A stretch of 64,000 bases of DNA from Paulownia fortunei (taxonomy: Eukaryota > Streptophyta > Magnoliopsida > Lamiales > Paulowniaceae), in contig CM033113.1 in NCBI GenBank assembly GCA_019321725.1, positions 10,602,001 to 10,666,000 of the forward strand, in the 5' to 3' direction. The notes under the pieces were generated by a model that had not been told where the DNA came from, searched no databases, and saw nothing but the letters and a program-made list of their open reading frames with translations. This document shows positions 1 to 13,455 of the stretch, in pieces. The position numbers and the translations under genes were made by a program. How positions within the stretch are numbered: the first letter of the stretch is position 1; every line of letters starts with the position of its first letter.

Positions 1-135
1 GCACCCCTCTTACTGCAAGAATTCAAACCAATTAATCCACATATATTGATATTTCGCATGATTTTCAAGATTCTTTCCTTTCACTCCCATGAAAAAAAAA
101 AACATATACAAAAAAAAATTGTAAGAAAATCAAAC

Positions 136-278
136 CTTTTCTTGGGTGAAGGGGCATATGCTTCTTCAGCTGCCTCATCACCAGAAAGTGGAGAATCAGC
201 TGTGTTTTCTGGAGGAGGGGGAGTAGTAGTAGTGGTGGTGGAATCCTCCTCATGTTCATGATCTAATCTACCCTCCAT
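136..278 (-). CDS. First coding exon of an unidentified gene, cut by the left edge
   Basis: The exon starts at an ATG (278-276) and encodes about 47 residues. They are acidic and low in complexity: MEGRLDHEHEED, then six threonines, four prolines, and a Ser/Glu-rich stretch ending in APSPKK. A plausible donor (AAAAG|GTTTGA on the minus strand) follows at 136/135. Beyond it the frame turns into Phe-rich, intron-like sequence, so the rest of the gene should lie left of base 1. A TATA-like run (TATATATAG, 325-317) is close upstream. I do not recognise the family: the N-terminus looks disordered and carries no domain. The alternative is a chance open frame, but the codon quality and the sharp change at the splice site favour a real exon. 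Confidence 0.5.
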
Positions 279-1619
279 TTTATCTCACTATTGGAAAAAG
301 AATATATGTACACAACTATATATACATATATGTATGTATGTATGGCTAGCCCTCTAGCTAGCTTATGAAAAGGAACTTTTTCATGGGAAGTTTTGTATGC
401 ATGTATATGTATATATCACTTGCCTGAAAGAAGAAGGTGGGTGGGGTGGGGGGGGGGGGCGGGGGGTGGAGAGGGTTGCCGGAGAGAGTTGGTGTCAAGT
501 GGGGAAGGTGGTGGAATTTGTGAACATAGGATTTTAATATCAGAGCAGTCACGTTGACAGATTGGCATAAGGGGAGTAATTTATTAAGGACGTGCAAGCC
601 AATTCACTTATTAATTTTTTTGACACATTCTTGTAGTATTAATTATTATTTTTTTTTATAGATATTTATTTATTTATTTGAGGGTCCATCACTCACCTGT
701 AATAATGTAGTTATAAGTTTGTCAGTGATATTATGTCATGTCAATCGGTCAATTTTTATATGTGTGCGAAATAGAAAATTATAAGATGGTTGGAAATAAT
801 ATATGTATAATCTATTTTTTATTTTTATTTTTTGGTACAAAATAATTGAACTAATTGGCCACCCCCATTTTTTGAGAGCGATTGCTTAATTAAGGGTCGG
901 AAATTCAATTATGGAGAGCATCAATGACAGCTACCATTGCTGAAACTTCATCAACTGTTTATTTTTATTTTTCATTTTTTTATTAACACAAGGTGATTGA
1001 TAATTCTTCTTTTATTTCGTCTTGAAATTAGATAAAATTAAGACGAACTTTTTATGTTATGAAAAATAAAAAATTAATATTTCATGTTATTGTCAATAGT
1101 TGAATATTTCTTCGGCTTGATTTTTCTACTCTTTTCTCTTATTTAGAAATAGTTTTGGATTTTGAGTATTTATTTATTTTTTTTCTATTTTTGTATGACG
1201 TGAATTCTTGGTATTACATTATTTGCTTCTTCAATGCTAGTATTATATTTTGTCAAGATATTTGGTAATTGATGAAGGGTCCTAATTAAAAATTAAATAT
1301 GAAGCTTATCCAAATAGGGGGAACAAAAAAATAATGAAACAACATCATATGAGATTGGGCTTTTGGTCTTTTTAATATTACACAATAGTTGTACTTAGCC
1401 CCCACAGAAAAAATTGAATTAGTCTAATACCATTTTGTTCGTATTATGAGGGACTAAAAAAATTATAACAATAACAATGATAAAAATAATTTGTGACTAG
1501 CTAGATAAGTAACTCGTGCAAAAGTACGAGTAATTGCTTCATTCATAATAAATATTATATCTAAATACATTTAGATTATCATTTTAAAAATTATATTTAT
1601 CTTTCTAGATATTAATGGC
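279..1619. other. AT-rich intergenic region upstream of the partial gene
   Basis: Presumed promoter side of the minus-strand gene at 278. It holds short ATGT/TATG repeats at 320-345 and a G-rich island at 437-478 (listed separately). The rest is AT-rich, with no supported gene. Confidence 0.5.
437..478 (+). other. G-rich island, potential G-quadruplex
   Basis: Several runs of 3 to 12 guanines occur within about 42 bases (GGTGGGTGGGGTGGG, then a longer G run, one C, GGGGGG). The surroundings are otherwise AT-rich. It lies about 160-200 bases upstream of the start of the partial minus-strand gene, so the C-rich strand is the sense strand there. It satisfies the simple four-G-run rule for a quadruplex. 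Any regulatory effect is inference. Confidence 0.5.
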
Positions 1620-2660
1620 CGATAGAGTACCCTATTTTTTTTAAATGACTCTTCTGCCCTTTGTAAAAATTACACAGACATCCCTTGAAGTTTATCCAAA
1701 TTACACTAACCTCCTTTATAGTTTGTCACGTTACAGCTACATCTCTTGGGTTTTTTTCATTTCACAATTAGATTCTCTGTGATTTATCCTTATAAAATAT
1801 AAAATATTCAAAAAAAAAAAAAAATCCAACTTCAGGCCCATTACATTAAGATTTAAATATAGATGTAAGTCATTGTCTCTTCCTTCTCACTTGCAAGTAT
1901 CTGTTTGCTGTTAAACCCTAAATAATTCAAGTTAACTTCTAAAAAAGAGGTTATTAGATGTTAGTGGTAGATTGATTGTTAGCACAACAGCGGTCACTAA
2001 TTTTATAAAATAAAAGATAGATAATGAAAAAAATAAAATGTAAGAGATATATGTAATTAATTTTTTAAATACTAATAATTTTTATTAAAGTAATTTAGAG
2101 CGCACTTATTAATATTATATTATAGAATCTAATTTCAAAATTTTATCACAAGGTAGAAATATTAAATCTCAACAGAAGTTACTTTAAATTAGATAAATCT
2201 AAGAGGGATTTGCGTAAATATAGACAAACTTCAGAGATATTTTTGTAAATTTGCACAAATATTAGGGATTTAAAATTATCAGTTTCACAAAATAATTAGG
2301 GATTACTTGTCAAATGACAACAAATATTAGGGGAGGTGGATGTACTTCAGAAACCTTAGGGGATCCGTCTGTATTTAGATCAAATCTTGAGGAAAGTTTA
2401 TTTAATTATTTCTAAAGGTAATTTAGTTCAAAAAATTATCAAACTTCTTAATCAGTCAACAAAGGGAAAAATTGAATTTTTATTGACTTATTTTGTTGAT
2501 GTCATCATTTCCATCAAAACCCCTAGTAGATGGGTTTATTTGTTAAACGACGAAAAATGACAAAGATACTGAGTGCAATTATCTTGAGGGAGTGTGCTTG
2601 TATATACACCAAACTTTAAAGAAAGTCTTTGTAATTATCCTTAAGATTAAATTATATTGT
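1620..2660. repeat. Repetitive region with imperfect terminal inverted repeats
   Basis: The left side (about 1665-1750, AATTACACAGACATCCCTTG and on) resembles the reverse complement of the right side (about 2570-2645, read as TAATTACAAAGACTTTCTTT). Weaker inverted relatives lie at 2200-2290 and 2330-2400. This looks like an old transposon or MITE-like unit. No coding sequence is left and no target duplication could be fixed. Confidence 0.4.
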
Positions 2661-4420
2661 TAAAGAATTGAATAATATGATCTACTTGAAAATGATGATT
2701 GAAAAGAAAAGATTAGAACATGCATTATAATTGTTAGCGGTGCAAATTAATGAAAAATAGGTTACAAATTGAAATCATATTTAAAATGCATTTTTCACTT
2801 TATATACTGCTAAGGAAGTAACATCATAATGATTGTAATTGATACTACTACTTTAATAACTATGGGGAAGCCTAGATATAAGTAAACTATTGCATAATGT
2901 AACTTATGTCCCAAAAAGAAAAAAAAAAAAACAAGGAAAAAAAAAAACCCTCAAGAAATGTTTTCGTTTGGTTTCATTTTCAATCTCATTTTTATATTTT
3001 ATGATTTTCAGGATTGAAAATATTTTTACTAGGATTTCAAATAAAAATAAAAATATATCTAAATTAGTTATATTTTTATATGAACTATATAAATTTGAAA
3101 ATAAAAATATATTTATTTTATAGTATTTTTTACATGAAATATTAATTGGCCTGTAAATATATTTGGTAGGTGTATTTTCATTTTCAAGTTTGACAAAAAA
3201 ATTAAAAAAAGAAAATAAAGAATAATTTTATAAAAATGAATAAAAAAATACATTTCTAAAATTTAAATAATTAAAATTTAAAAAATTATCTTTAAGAATG
3301 AAAACAAACAACCAGAATACAAAAGGCATGAGAAGCCTATATGAAGCGTTATACAACAATTGACCTATTTCTTTTGGATTTGTGACAAAGTTTTATAGGG
3401 CTCTTCATAAATGATGCATCAAAAAGTTTGTGCAAGGACAAGAACCTACACTTTGATAAGATTCGAATAAAAAAAATTAAATTAAATTTTGGAATCTCAA
3501 CTCTATTTTAAATTATGTATCATTGGCAAGTCCACGAGTACAATCACAATAACACGATGTTTATTGATTCTTCCATTCTCTCCTAATTCTTTTTCTTTCT
3601 TCTTCTTCTTCATTTTCAATTTATCCTTTTGTGCTATATATTACTCTTGTGTAACTATTGAGCATAGGTACGTTCGCATTGTTACCAAATCCTAAATCCT
3701 AATACCAAATTTTCTTTCATAGTAGACTTTAACAACAAACATTGTTTTCGCCTAATAAATGCACTAGGAAATAAATTGAAGTGTTTAATATGTGGTTTAA
3801 ATGGGGAAGCGACCTAATATTTATTTTTTTAAAAGATTTTCAGCGTTTGCTTAATTGTGAGCTTTGTATTAATTAAAACTTCTTATCTACATCGAATGTA
3901 ATAATATCATCTAAAAATAAATAAATCACAGTACCACGAAATTTTTCGTTACGTAAATTAGAGTGTCTTGTATCCATTTTTCAAGTAATAGATTTGATCA
4001 GCCAAAAGGTGCTTTTTGAAAGCCGGTAACCATTGGCTAAGATCTTGATATCTTAGTAGCATGCAATTTTTTATTTATTTATTATAATATGATCGATCAT
4101 ACTCCAAAATTAATAAGTAGTGACCAATCACATAGATCATTCAAAGGTATAACTAGACATTATATTATGAAAATTGAATTAATCCTAAATTAATTATTTT
4201 ATTTCAAAATAATAATGTATAAATTCGTTTAACTTAATTTTACCCATCCCCTTCTCCCTTTTCCTGCGGATCTATAATCACAAGCAAAGTCATGCAAATT
4301 TTATATAGTATGCATATGCAGCGTAATAAGTGTGCAACTTCATGTACCATTCTGAAAGTCAACTTTTCTCAGAAAAAAACAGAAAAATGTACTATAAATT
4401 TTGTCCAGTTGAATTTCCCC
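2661..4420. other. AT-rich intergenic sequence, nothing recognised
   Basis: No supported gene. There are short homopolymers, such as the A-rich run near 2912-2947, and AT-rich filler. The open frames here are short and Lys/Phe/Ile-rich, as expected from base composition. Confidence 0.5.
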
Positions 4421-4429
4421 TTAGATCAC

Positions 4430-5050
4430 ATGATTTTCTTGATTCCATGAGAAGGCATGAGACATAGGTTTGATGGTTTTTACATAGATTTGTAGATGGG
4501 AATTATTTGGCAATTTGTAAAAGGAGTAAGAAATACCTAGGGTGGTACAACGACAAAATTGATTTACCATTCGTTTTAATTTTAGTCCACAAGTATATAT
4601 TTTCCGTGTTTGTTGATGGTACAAAACTATCGGCAAAAGTCTATTTATTTTGACAATGAGAGCCATAGTCGAATTTCTTGATCATATATCCTAAATATCA
4701 CCTGTTAATGATGGAAAAATAAATATTTTTATTCAATTTTTTTTTTCAGAGTAATGGATAGTGATATAGTACGTGGATGAAAAAAGTCTTGGTTACTTCA
4801 TACCAAGACCTTTTCCTAAGTAAAATTCATATCTATTATGTAATAGCGTGCACCTAGGGTGAAGGCATGAGATGTCAATTTTGTAGATGGAAATTATTTC
4901 ACATTTTGTAAAACAAGTAAGGAATACCTAGGGTTGTATAACAAAACATGTTTTTGAATATATATATATATATATATGTACATATCTATTTTTCGTCTTT
5001 GTTGATGGTACAAAACTTTTGACAAAAGTCCATATATTCCGATAATGAAT
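4430..5050. repeat. Diverged local direct duplication, two units about 410 bp apart
   Basis: Unit 1 (about 4450-4650) and unit 2 (about 4860-5050) share in order GAAGGCATGAGA, TTTGTAGATGG, AATTATTT, TTTGTAAAA, AAGTAA.GAATACCTAGGG and TTTGTTGATGGTACAAAACT. A (TA)n run at about 4960-4977 interrupts unit 2. No reading frame is shared, so this is a non-coding tandem duplication. Confidence 0.6.
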
Positions 5051-8029
5051 TATTGCTGAGTTTATATATATATCATGTGATTAGCATATACTACCAAAAA
5101 GTAATTAATCTTAATATATATTTAATTAATTAGATTTGATGAAATCAAATTTGAACAAAAAAAATATTTAAACTAGAGGGTTTACTGCTATATGATTGAA
5201 TTTGTAGAGCTGATGAATATGTGACAGAAATATAGAGCAATATTGACGAGCAAACATAAGCAGAAAATTGGTGCAATGAGCTCTGAGATAAGTAGAAAAT
5301 GATTCTCAACATTCTTCATTGTTACAAAAAAAAAATAAAAAAAATGCTCCATTTGTTACATTAGGAAGTTAAATCTTTTTAATCCTTTTGCCAACTTATT
5401 ATGCATTGATGTATTGAAATATGATATGGTCAAATTTTTAAATGTTAACAATAGTTATTTTAATCAATATAATTCCAATTTTAGGATGGAGCCATTAAAT
5501 GAAAATTGAGAGGGGAACGAAATTTATTTTTTCTTTAAACTTGTAGATAAAGATGTATTTTTAATATTTTAGAGGAAAATAAAATTTTAAAATTTAATAA
5601 TTTTATATATAAATTAGAAAAATTACGGAGTCGGGGATGGCTGCCTCACCTGCCCCTTAACTCCGTCTCCATCCAATTTATTTTTAGTAAATTAATTGAA
5701 TTGTTCGCTATTATATTTTAAAAGCTAACAAATTTAAATGGTCAGCGGTACAAACACAACAATCATTTTGCCATGTACGCAGTATAAATTTATTGCTTAT
5801 TTTAATAAAAATCTTATGAATACCATCAAGGAATACATTTGGGGTACATATATGTATGACATTTTATTTATAGAGTTTTGCGAGAAAATGAGGCGAAAAT
5901 ATTTTTTGGATAAATTTATAAAACCTGAATCTAAGTAGGTGGCATTAAGTAAGATTTTATTGTGCTAATTTGGACTGGTTCATACTTTATATTTTGATAT
6001 TATCCACACATACAAAATCTTATTATAAGTGGGAACCTTTGGAATATTAATTCGAAGTAAAAATACAAAATGTACATTATTTTATAACCAACAGTATCTA
6101 TATTAACCAAATCCCCAACACTAACAAATTCTTTGTGCTCCCTAAGCTCACACAATTTGTAAATAAAAAAGAACTAAAAAAAAACATTTATTTTTATTAC
6201 GGACTTATTCGGTCTTTTCTCCAAAAAAAACAAAAAAGGAGATATTAATTTCAAGTACTTATTTTTATTTTCCTTTCTGACACAATGTTTGGAACACATT
6301 ATATGTGCACCTACCAAATTAATAATTTCAGGTCTATATTCTTACGCTACCATTATTTTTTTTTTTCAAAATAAAAAATTAAATAATAGGACAGACAACT
6401 CAGATGTCAGAGTAATAGTTTATTGAATTAGATATGTAATTATTTTTTGATTAGAATCTACATTATTTATAAACCTTTGGGCCTTATAATAATTAACTAG
6501 GTATGTTATTTCAAGATTAGCTTCATTTTAATCATATATTAGTTGATTTCTTAATCAACAAGAATCAATAATTGTATGGGCAATGGTCAAAAACGACCGC
6601 TTCTTGCTCCGCATCGTGCTCCGAGATGAGCAAGGATGCATCTTATTATTGGCTCAATATTTTTGACAAAAAAAAATTATAAATAAGATAAACTAATATC
6701 TAGTGGAATTCGTTACAGCATATTACAACTACATTCATTAATGTGTTTTATTGTTTATTGTCCATCAACGACGTATAAAACATCGAGATATTACAAACTT
6801 GTTATTAGTATTATTATTTGATGCAATTATAAACTATATAGTATTAATATTTTAATTTTTCAAATTTATTAAGTATAGTCAATGGTTCTGAATTAAAGCA
6901 TCAAGAAGAAACTAATACAAAAATAAATCAATATTTATATATTTGGATGGATTTAACCAAAAATCTCTTTTTGGAACTTTAACTTTACCATTTAAATATA
7001 ATTTTAAATTAATTTTTAATCGTACAATATGAATTTGTGGTTATCGATGTTGTGACACTTAGGTTGAATAATAAAGAGTGCGTGTTTGTTGTTAGATTTA
7101 AGCAATTATGTTGCACAAATACTTAAATATTTTCTTCAACTACTTATGCTATGTATGGCCATTTCTTCAATCAAATTAGAAACAACCTACTAAACAACTT
7201 TTATGTTTAACAAAGATGTTATGTATAATGATGATAAGGTTTTATCTGATGTTCATGGGGATTGGGGAAGACATTATTAGTAACTACTTTGATTTTAAGA
7301 AAATAGATGATATGTTAATATAAAGAACGATTCAAGATATATGTTCACTATATACACTTACAATAGAATGTAAGTAAAGGGATACAATAGTTTTCTTTAG
7401 TGAGAAAAAGGAAGAAAAATAAAAAAAAATATTACATTCCATCACATTTTTTATTAAATAATTATAAATTTCAAATACATGTTAATTAAGTATCATAAAA
7501 ATTATTCATGAACTAATAATTATTGTTATACCTATGCTTTTACAAATATTTTCCTCACATTTTTCTTGAACCAAATGGAGGAAAAAACTTTTTTTAGCAT
7601 TTGATCATCAAAATTAAAGGTCCAAATATAGCATAAATCCCATCGCATTTTTCTATAGCCTAAACTCTCTCTCTATATGTGTATATATATTGGACAAAAT
7701 AAGTATGAAATTTTTAAAAAAAATTATGCAATTGAATATCATGAAAAATAAACTAGATGGATAAGAACATAAATATTTGAATAAATATTTTTTTCACAAT
7801 TTCATTAAAAAGCAAATTGTGGGGGGATGGCATGCCTGACTGATAGGCTATGTGAGCCCCTGAGAGTTCATTATCGTAATGTTAGAGTGAAATGTCCAAC
7901 GCCCCAATTGAATTGAGTATTTTATATTTTTTTATTTTTATAAAGATAATTTTATTGATAATTATATTAATAAAAAAATATTTTTTTTATCTTATATCTT
8001 GTATCTTTTATTTATACATATTAGATAAA
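5051..8029. other. AT-rich intergenic sequence, nothing recognised
   Basis: No gene, RNA or clear element end seen. A short GC-richer patch at about 6590-6650 (CGACCGCTTCTTGCTCCGCA) has no recognised match. The open frames are short and composition-driven. Confidence 0.45.
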
Positions 8030-9420
8030 ATCCTTAGATTAAATTTAACTAAGGGACATGGTCGCGTATATGATGGTGATCATGGAATATGGCTCTAAAG
8101 TTTTGGTCTTAAATAAGTTTTGAGTCGAGAGCTTTTTGATATAGGACATCAAATAATTTAGTAAGACTCGCACATACGATGCATGCTCATAAAACGAGGA
8201 TGTCGGATTCTATTGACATTAGCGTAGAGACGCAAGTGCATGTATGTGGGTGCTTATTAGGAAACAAATATACCGAACATGGCCCGTAAGAAATTATTAG
8301 CTGGAGACTTTGTCTATCGAAATAAGAATTTCTGTGTTATGATAGTACACAATTAGTTCTCGAACTTGAGGCACGATGGTAGCCTTGTGTGTATCATGCA
8401 ACACTTTGATATATCTTTTGATTGCTTGACAATCACAAATGAGGTATGTTGGGTGTTGCACTGATGTGCATGGAGGTTTGAATCATAATTCATCAAAAAT
8501 AATTGAAACTTGAAATGAGATCACAGTTATTGAATTATTTACGATTTCGACTTATAATTCATGCCTTAAATTTAATCAGGAGATTAGTTGTTGAAAGAAC
8601 CATACGTGTATGGTACTCGCAACTGAAATAAGTTTACTCGCTATTTCACCTATAACTAGTTTGCCCAAAATTAATGTGAATCATTTAAAAAGCCTACTAA
8701 AATATGAAGAGAATAAATTAAATAAATATAATTTATTTAATTAATATATTTATAGATAAATAAATATAGTGATCGATTTTATAGGATAAAATTGGCCACT
8801 AAAATTTAATTTATATATAAAATATAATTATAGTATATATATGATATATATCTATCATGATATTATTTGAAGAGTTCAAATTAATATTAACAATATACGT
8901 AAATAATTTTGATGATTAATGTAGTCTAAAATTAGTCCATATACAATAGGAGAGAGAAAAGAGAAGAATTTTTGGAAGATTTAGAATCCTTTCAAGATAA
9001 GGTTTTGGAGTAGTTCAAAATTAAAAAACTTTCCAAGAGTTGGAAAGGAATTAAAATTTTCACTTCTATATATATGAGGAATGAAAATTACATAATTAAT
9101 TCAAAAAAATTTGAGCAAAAATTATTTTATTTAAAGTCTTTTATTTTTACTCTCCAAAAAAAGAAAAGAAAGAAAAAGAAAATCAGTTTCTTGTTATTCT
9201 CTTTATATTATTGTTCTAAGAATTTAAAAAATCAATCTTTATTGTTTTTCAAAATTTACTCTGGTTCTACATTAGTAAACAATTAAAAGGATACTAGCGA
9301 ATCATTTTGATTGATGTTGCTCTTTTATATTGTGGACATCATAGAAGGGAGACATTTGGATCCATGCGAGTTTTGATAGTTTAGGATAAGCAATTGATTG
9401 TTCATTCCCTATAACAACCG
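8030..9420. mobile_element. Probable LTR-retrotransposon remnant (LTR-like, no coding left)
   Basis: The stretch is more balanced in base composition than its flanks. It resembles wording common in plant Copia-type LTRs: ACATGGTC, GGTGATCATGG, ATGGCTCTAAAG, GGGTGCTTATTAGGAAACA and GAACATGGCCCGTA. Downstream come an R-region-like stretch and TTACTCTGGTTCTAC. No ends, primer-binding site or polyprotein motifs could be fixed. The family assignment comes from remembered similarity, not a search. Confidence 0.35.
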
Positions 9421-10302
9421 CAGTACACGGAAGATATAATCCGAATTTAATATTTATTTATATATTCACTTGAATAAGCGCGATCTTTAAAATCGCTTTC
9501 GAATCAAGAAGTTAAATTTATATTTGATAAAATTTTAATTTTTCACATTGTATACCCTTACAATTATAGCGAACCCAATACGAAACTCTCAGTAGGATAA
9601 AGAAAAGGGCAGAGAAATGGAGTCGCCACTTGGATAGTGAAAAACTCTAATTATATTACTTTAAAAGTACTTATTACAATAATGACATTACATTTCTGTA
9701 ATTGTTAGAAAATGACAAGTATATAGTAATGTCCTACTACATAGACTTGACTACGATTTCGGAATCGACGGGTCGATTTTGGATCCAATCCTTGATTTTT
9801 TTATTAAATTTTGATTTATGTTTGAAAAAATATTATTTTTTAACTAACTATTAATTCTATGAAATAACAACTTTTAAAAAACAAAAACAATGGCTTAAAA
9901 TCTTAAACTTAAATTTGAATGAAAATTTTTGAACTAAAATTTAAAAAAATATTGTTAATTTTTTAACTTAATGAAAAAAATTTAACTTAAATTTGAAAAC
10001 AAATTTGTTACCTAAAATTTAAATTATCAAATATTCTAATTATAATAAAATTAAAAAAATAAAAATGCTCAACTTGAACTCTTAATGTTTAAATTTAAAT
10101 TTCAATAAAAAATTTGTACTTAATTTTTTTTTTTTAAAATATTAGCTAAAAATTAAATTATATAATTAAAAATAATTTTAAAAATAAAAAAGTTTTGAAT
10201 TTAAATTTAAATTGCACACGCATCCTCTTAGGATATACAGGAATTAAAGCTCACGTAGTTTTCTTATATTTTTACCCTTCTTATCTTAGGGACTAACGTG
10301 AC

Positions 10303-12820
10303 TCAATCACTCCCACCAATTTCTGTTGTTATTCTGTCCGTGTTCTCCTTTTGATCTTCCTCTAAATCCAACTGACTTTGTCTTCGTATAGAGGCCTTAA
10401 TCCAATTATCAAGATATGCTTGGACTTCTAAATTTTCAGGAGATAAAGTTGGATATTTTTCACTCAATATATTGTCTTTCGCACTGAAAACTTGCTCCAC
10501 TGCAACGGTTGAAGTTGGTGAAGTAAGTATCTCTTTCGCCATCACGAAAAAAATTGGATAAATTTGCTCATTTTGCGACCACCATCACAAAATATCAAAC
10601 TTTCCATCATCATTTGTCTTATTAAATTCAAATGAATAGTAAAATAACTTTCAAGTTTACTAGCTGAAATTTGAGAATCGTGTAGGACGTTTAGTCCATT
10701 CCCTAAATAAAAGTTGTACTACTGTAAGTAGACCCGACCATAGGTTGGGTTTGAATCGAACTCGGGTCAAAATCGTAACTAGCCTATGAACTCATGGGCC
10801 GATTACGATTTCATTTTACCCAACCTGTAAACCACCGTGTTCTACAGGCCAGAACTGTCGGGCCCCACCCGACGGTTTTTATTTTTTTTTAATTTTTAAT
10901 TTTTTTAAATTTCTTACAAAATAGTGTAAAAGTGTCCTATTCAAATTTGAACACGTGACCTCCATGTTATTAGTAGAACATTCTAATCAACTAAGCTAAT
11001 GAGGCATATGTGTATAATTTTGAATAAGTGCATAAATAAGTCTCATGATATTTTTTTTCATTTTTTTCCCCTCAAATTGTTTGTCTTGTTTATGAAAATC
11101 AATATAATTGGTGTTATGCCTCTCTTTAAATTTAATTAATTAATTTCAACAAGTTATAAATCAAATCATATATTTAAGCACTCTGTATTTCATCTTAATA
11201 GTAAGTAAAGTTTTAAAAATTATCTAATGATGCTAATTTAAAATTATCTTAATAATAAGTAACTTTATAAATTTTTAAAAATATTTAATGATGCTACTTT
11301 ACAATTATCTAATTTTTATTTTTCAACTTCTCATTTAGTATTATTAAATTGTTATAATGTTGCATCGATTTTAAATGATAACATTAACTCTGAAAACTAA
11401 AATTTAGTAAATTGTACTTTATCAATACAGTATAAATGAGAAAAATATTTTTTAGAAATTTCAAAAATTAATTTAGTCACTTTTATTTTTTATCATATGT
11501 TTAAATTTTAGCTATTTTTTTTCAAATTTAAGTTCAATTTTTTTTCATTAAATTAAAAAATTAACAATATTTTTTACAAATTTAAGTTTAAAAAATTTAA
11601 ATAAAATAAAATATAAGGGTCAAAACTAGAATCGGAACCCGAACTGTAACCGACCTTGACGGTTAAGGTTAAGGGTCGGAATTTTATTGAACCGTGGAAC
11701 TGGCGATTTTGAACTATAACGGGCGGTTCCTGAACTATGGTCAGATCTAGCTGTAAGCCTAAAACTACTACTACTAGTAGTTCTTTATATATCAAATTGA
11801 GTTATTTGTGAGCCATAATTGTAACTATATTTGTTATAAAATTCATTTAAAAGTATTCTAATTTTAAATATAACATTTCCTATATATAGAGTATAGTCAT
11901 TTTTATAACGTCTTAAAATATTATAATAAATTATTAGCATATCTTCTAAACCATCTAATTTAAGATTAGGGTAAAAAACAACAACAATTAAATTTATTTA
12001 TGGATTTCAAAAAAATATTTTTTCCATTTCAACTGCATTGATAAAACACAATTTGCTAAATTTTTATTTTCAAAGTTAATATTATCATATAAAACTGATG
12101 TAATATTATAATAATTTAATACTAAATGAGAAGTTGGAAATAAACACTAGATAATTGTAAAGTAACATCATTAAATATTTTTAAAATATTATAATTTTTT
12201 TTACATATTGTCCAATAATATGGATATAAATGCAAAGAAGTAGTAACAGTTTGTAAAAAAAAAAATGATATAATAAATTTTTATAGTCGAAAGATTCTTA
12301 TAATAATTTATATGTTGAATTCCAATGGGTTTTAGACCACATGCCACTGGCCTGTAAAATCTAAATCATTATTTATTAATGTGTGGATGTGTTCATAAAC
12401 AAGAAAATATTTGTCTAATAGGTTTAAGTTGTTTATCTAAAACTTTTAAGCTATTTTGAACATATAAATTTAAAATATGATATATACACTTAATATAAAA
12501 AAATTTACCATCAATTAATGGTTCACATACAGCTTTAAGATTATCAATACTAGCATTATTAGCTGCAGTATTGTCAAATGATATTAAAAAAAATTATTAA
12601 CTAAATTATATTTTTTTAATATTAAAAATATAATTTGTGAAATATTTACCGATGTGTGTGAACCAAGTAATTTTTTTGAACTATCCAAAAATCATCAATT
12701 CAATGACATGTTAATACCCATATATGAATATATTTGTAACAGTTACTCCAAATATCACTACATAATTTTTTTTATTACTTATATTGTTTAATATTTTTCT
12801 TAACTCTTTTTTAGTTTTAT
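10303..12820 (-). pseudogene. Degenerate hAT transposase, split by an inner hAT insertion
   Basis: Read on the minus strand, the catalytic-domain region is at about 12590-12420 (motifs ISFDNTAANNASIDN, GKFFYIKC, HILNLYVQNSLK). A further conserved block is at about 12000-11850 (LNLDGLEDMLINYYN). After the inner insertion comes the C-terminal dimerisation region (about 10640-10303), with SPTSTVAVEQVFSA, ILSEKYPTLSPENLEVQ and YLDNWIKA. The N-terminal BED finger was not found, and frame breaks are scattered through it. It cannot encode an active enzyme. The last 80-residue open stretch is the hAT dimerisation domain and should not be read as a separate gene. Confidence 0.8.
10729..11749. mobile_element. 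Non-autonomous hAT element nested in the hAT transposase
   Basis: The left end TAGACCCGACCATAGGTT (10729) matches the inverted right end TAGATCTGACCATAGTTC (from 11749). The flanking octamers are ACTGTAAG (10721-10728) and GCTGTAAG (11750-11757), a 7/8 target duplication. The interior (about 1 kb) is non-coding and AT-rich, with GGGTC/CCGACC/GGTTC subterminal motifs. Removing it rejoins the transposase remnant. The ends resemble those of its host and of the 21.55 kb element, so all three belong to one family or close relatives. Confidence 0.75.
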
Positions 12821-13455
12821 TATATAATTTTTTTACATGATGTGTTAATATGATTCATGAACCCACGGGCTATTTACGGGTTCGACCTGTTGAACTATGG
12901 TCAACAGATTTTGACCAATTGACCATGGGCCAGTCACGGGCCGAGTTCGATTCGGACCCGACCTGTGGTCAAGTCTGCTACTACATGTAATCTAGTGAAA
13001 AAAATAACTTTGAAATATGAAAAGATACATAACCCTTGTATCGTATTAGGTGGGGGCTAACAAGAAGTTTGTTACTTAAAATCTAGATTTAAAAACAAAG
13101 TTACTACGTGTGAAGGTCTTAGGCACACCCATCGCCTTGTTGGTAGGTTATGGGGTACAAACAAAATTTGACTTTGTATATGAAAATGGGAAAAGACAAA
13201 CAAACATGAGAAATATGCAAAATAATATGTATACGTGAATGTATTTGTGTACTAATACGAAAGTAAGTGCAAACCTAAATCTATGTTTTTGTTGAGTTTG
13301 AGTTTTAGTTGGAATGCCTATATACTATTTTTTGAGGAATTAGAACTCCATAGTTTGAATACCCCATTTTGGGACGTGAGTTTATTGATGACCGATAATC
13401 AAGAATGGAATGAGGATGGAATTGATGGATTATTCCGATCTGAGTGAGAGTGGAC

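Larger units (their letters stand above)
9742..12977 (-). mobile_element. hAT DNA transposon with perfect 8-bp target duplication, inserted in the LTR
   Basis: The left end TAGACTTGACTACG (9742) pairs with the right end, which read backwards is CAGACTTGACCACAGG (from 12977). Both ends are flanked by the same 8 bases, CTACTACA (9734-9741 and 12978-12985), the expected hAT target duplication. GG(G)TC/CGAATCG-type subterminal motifs follow each end. A broken hAT transposase lies inside on the minus strand. A second, smaller hAT element (10729-11749) interrupts it. Without that insertion the element is about 2.2 kb, shorter than a complete autonomous hAT. Confidence 0.8.
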
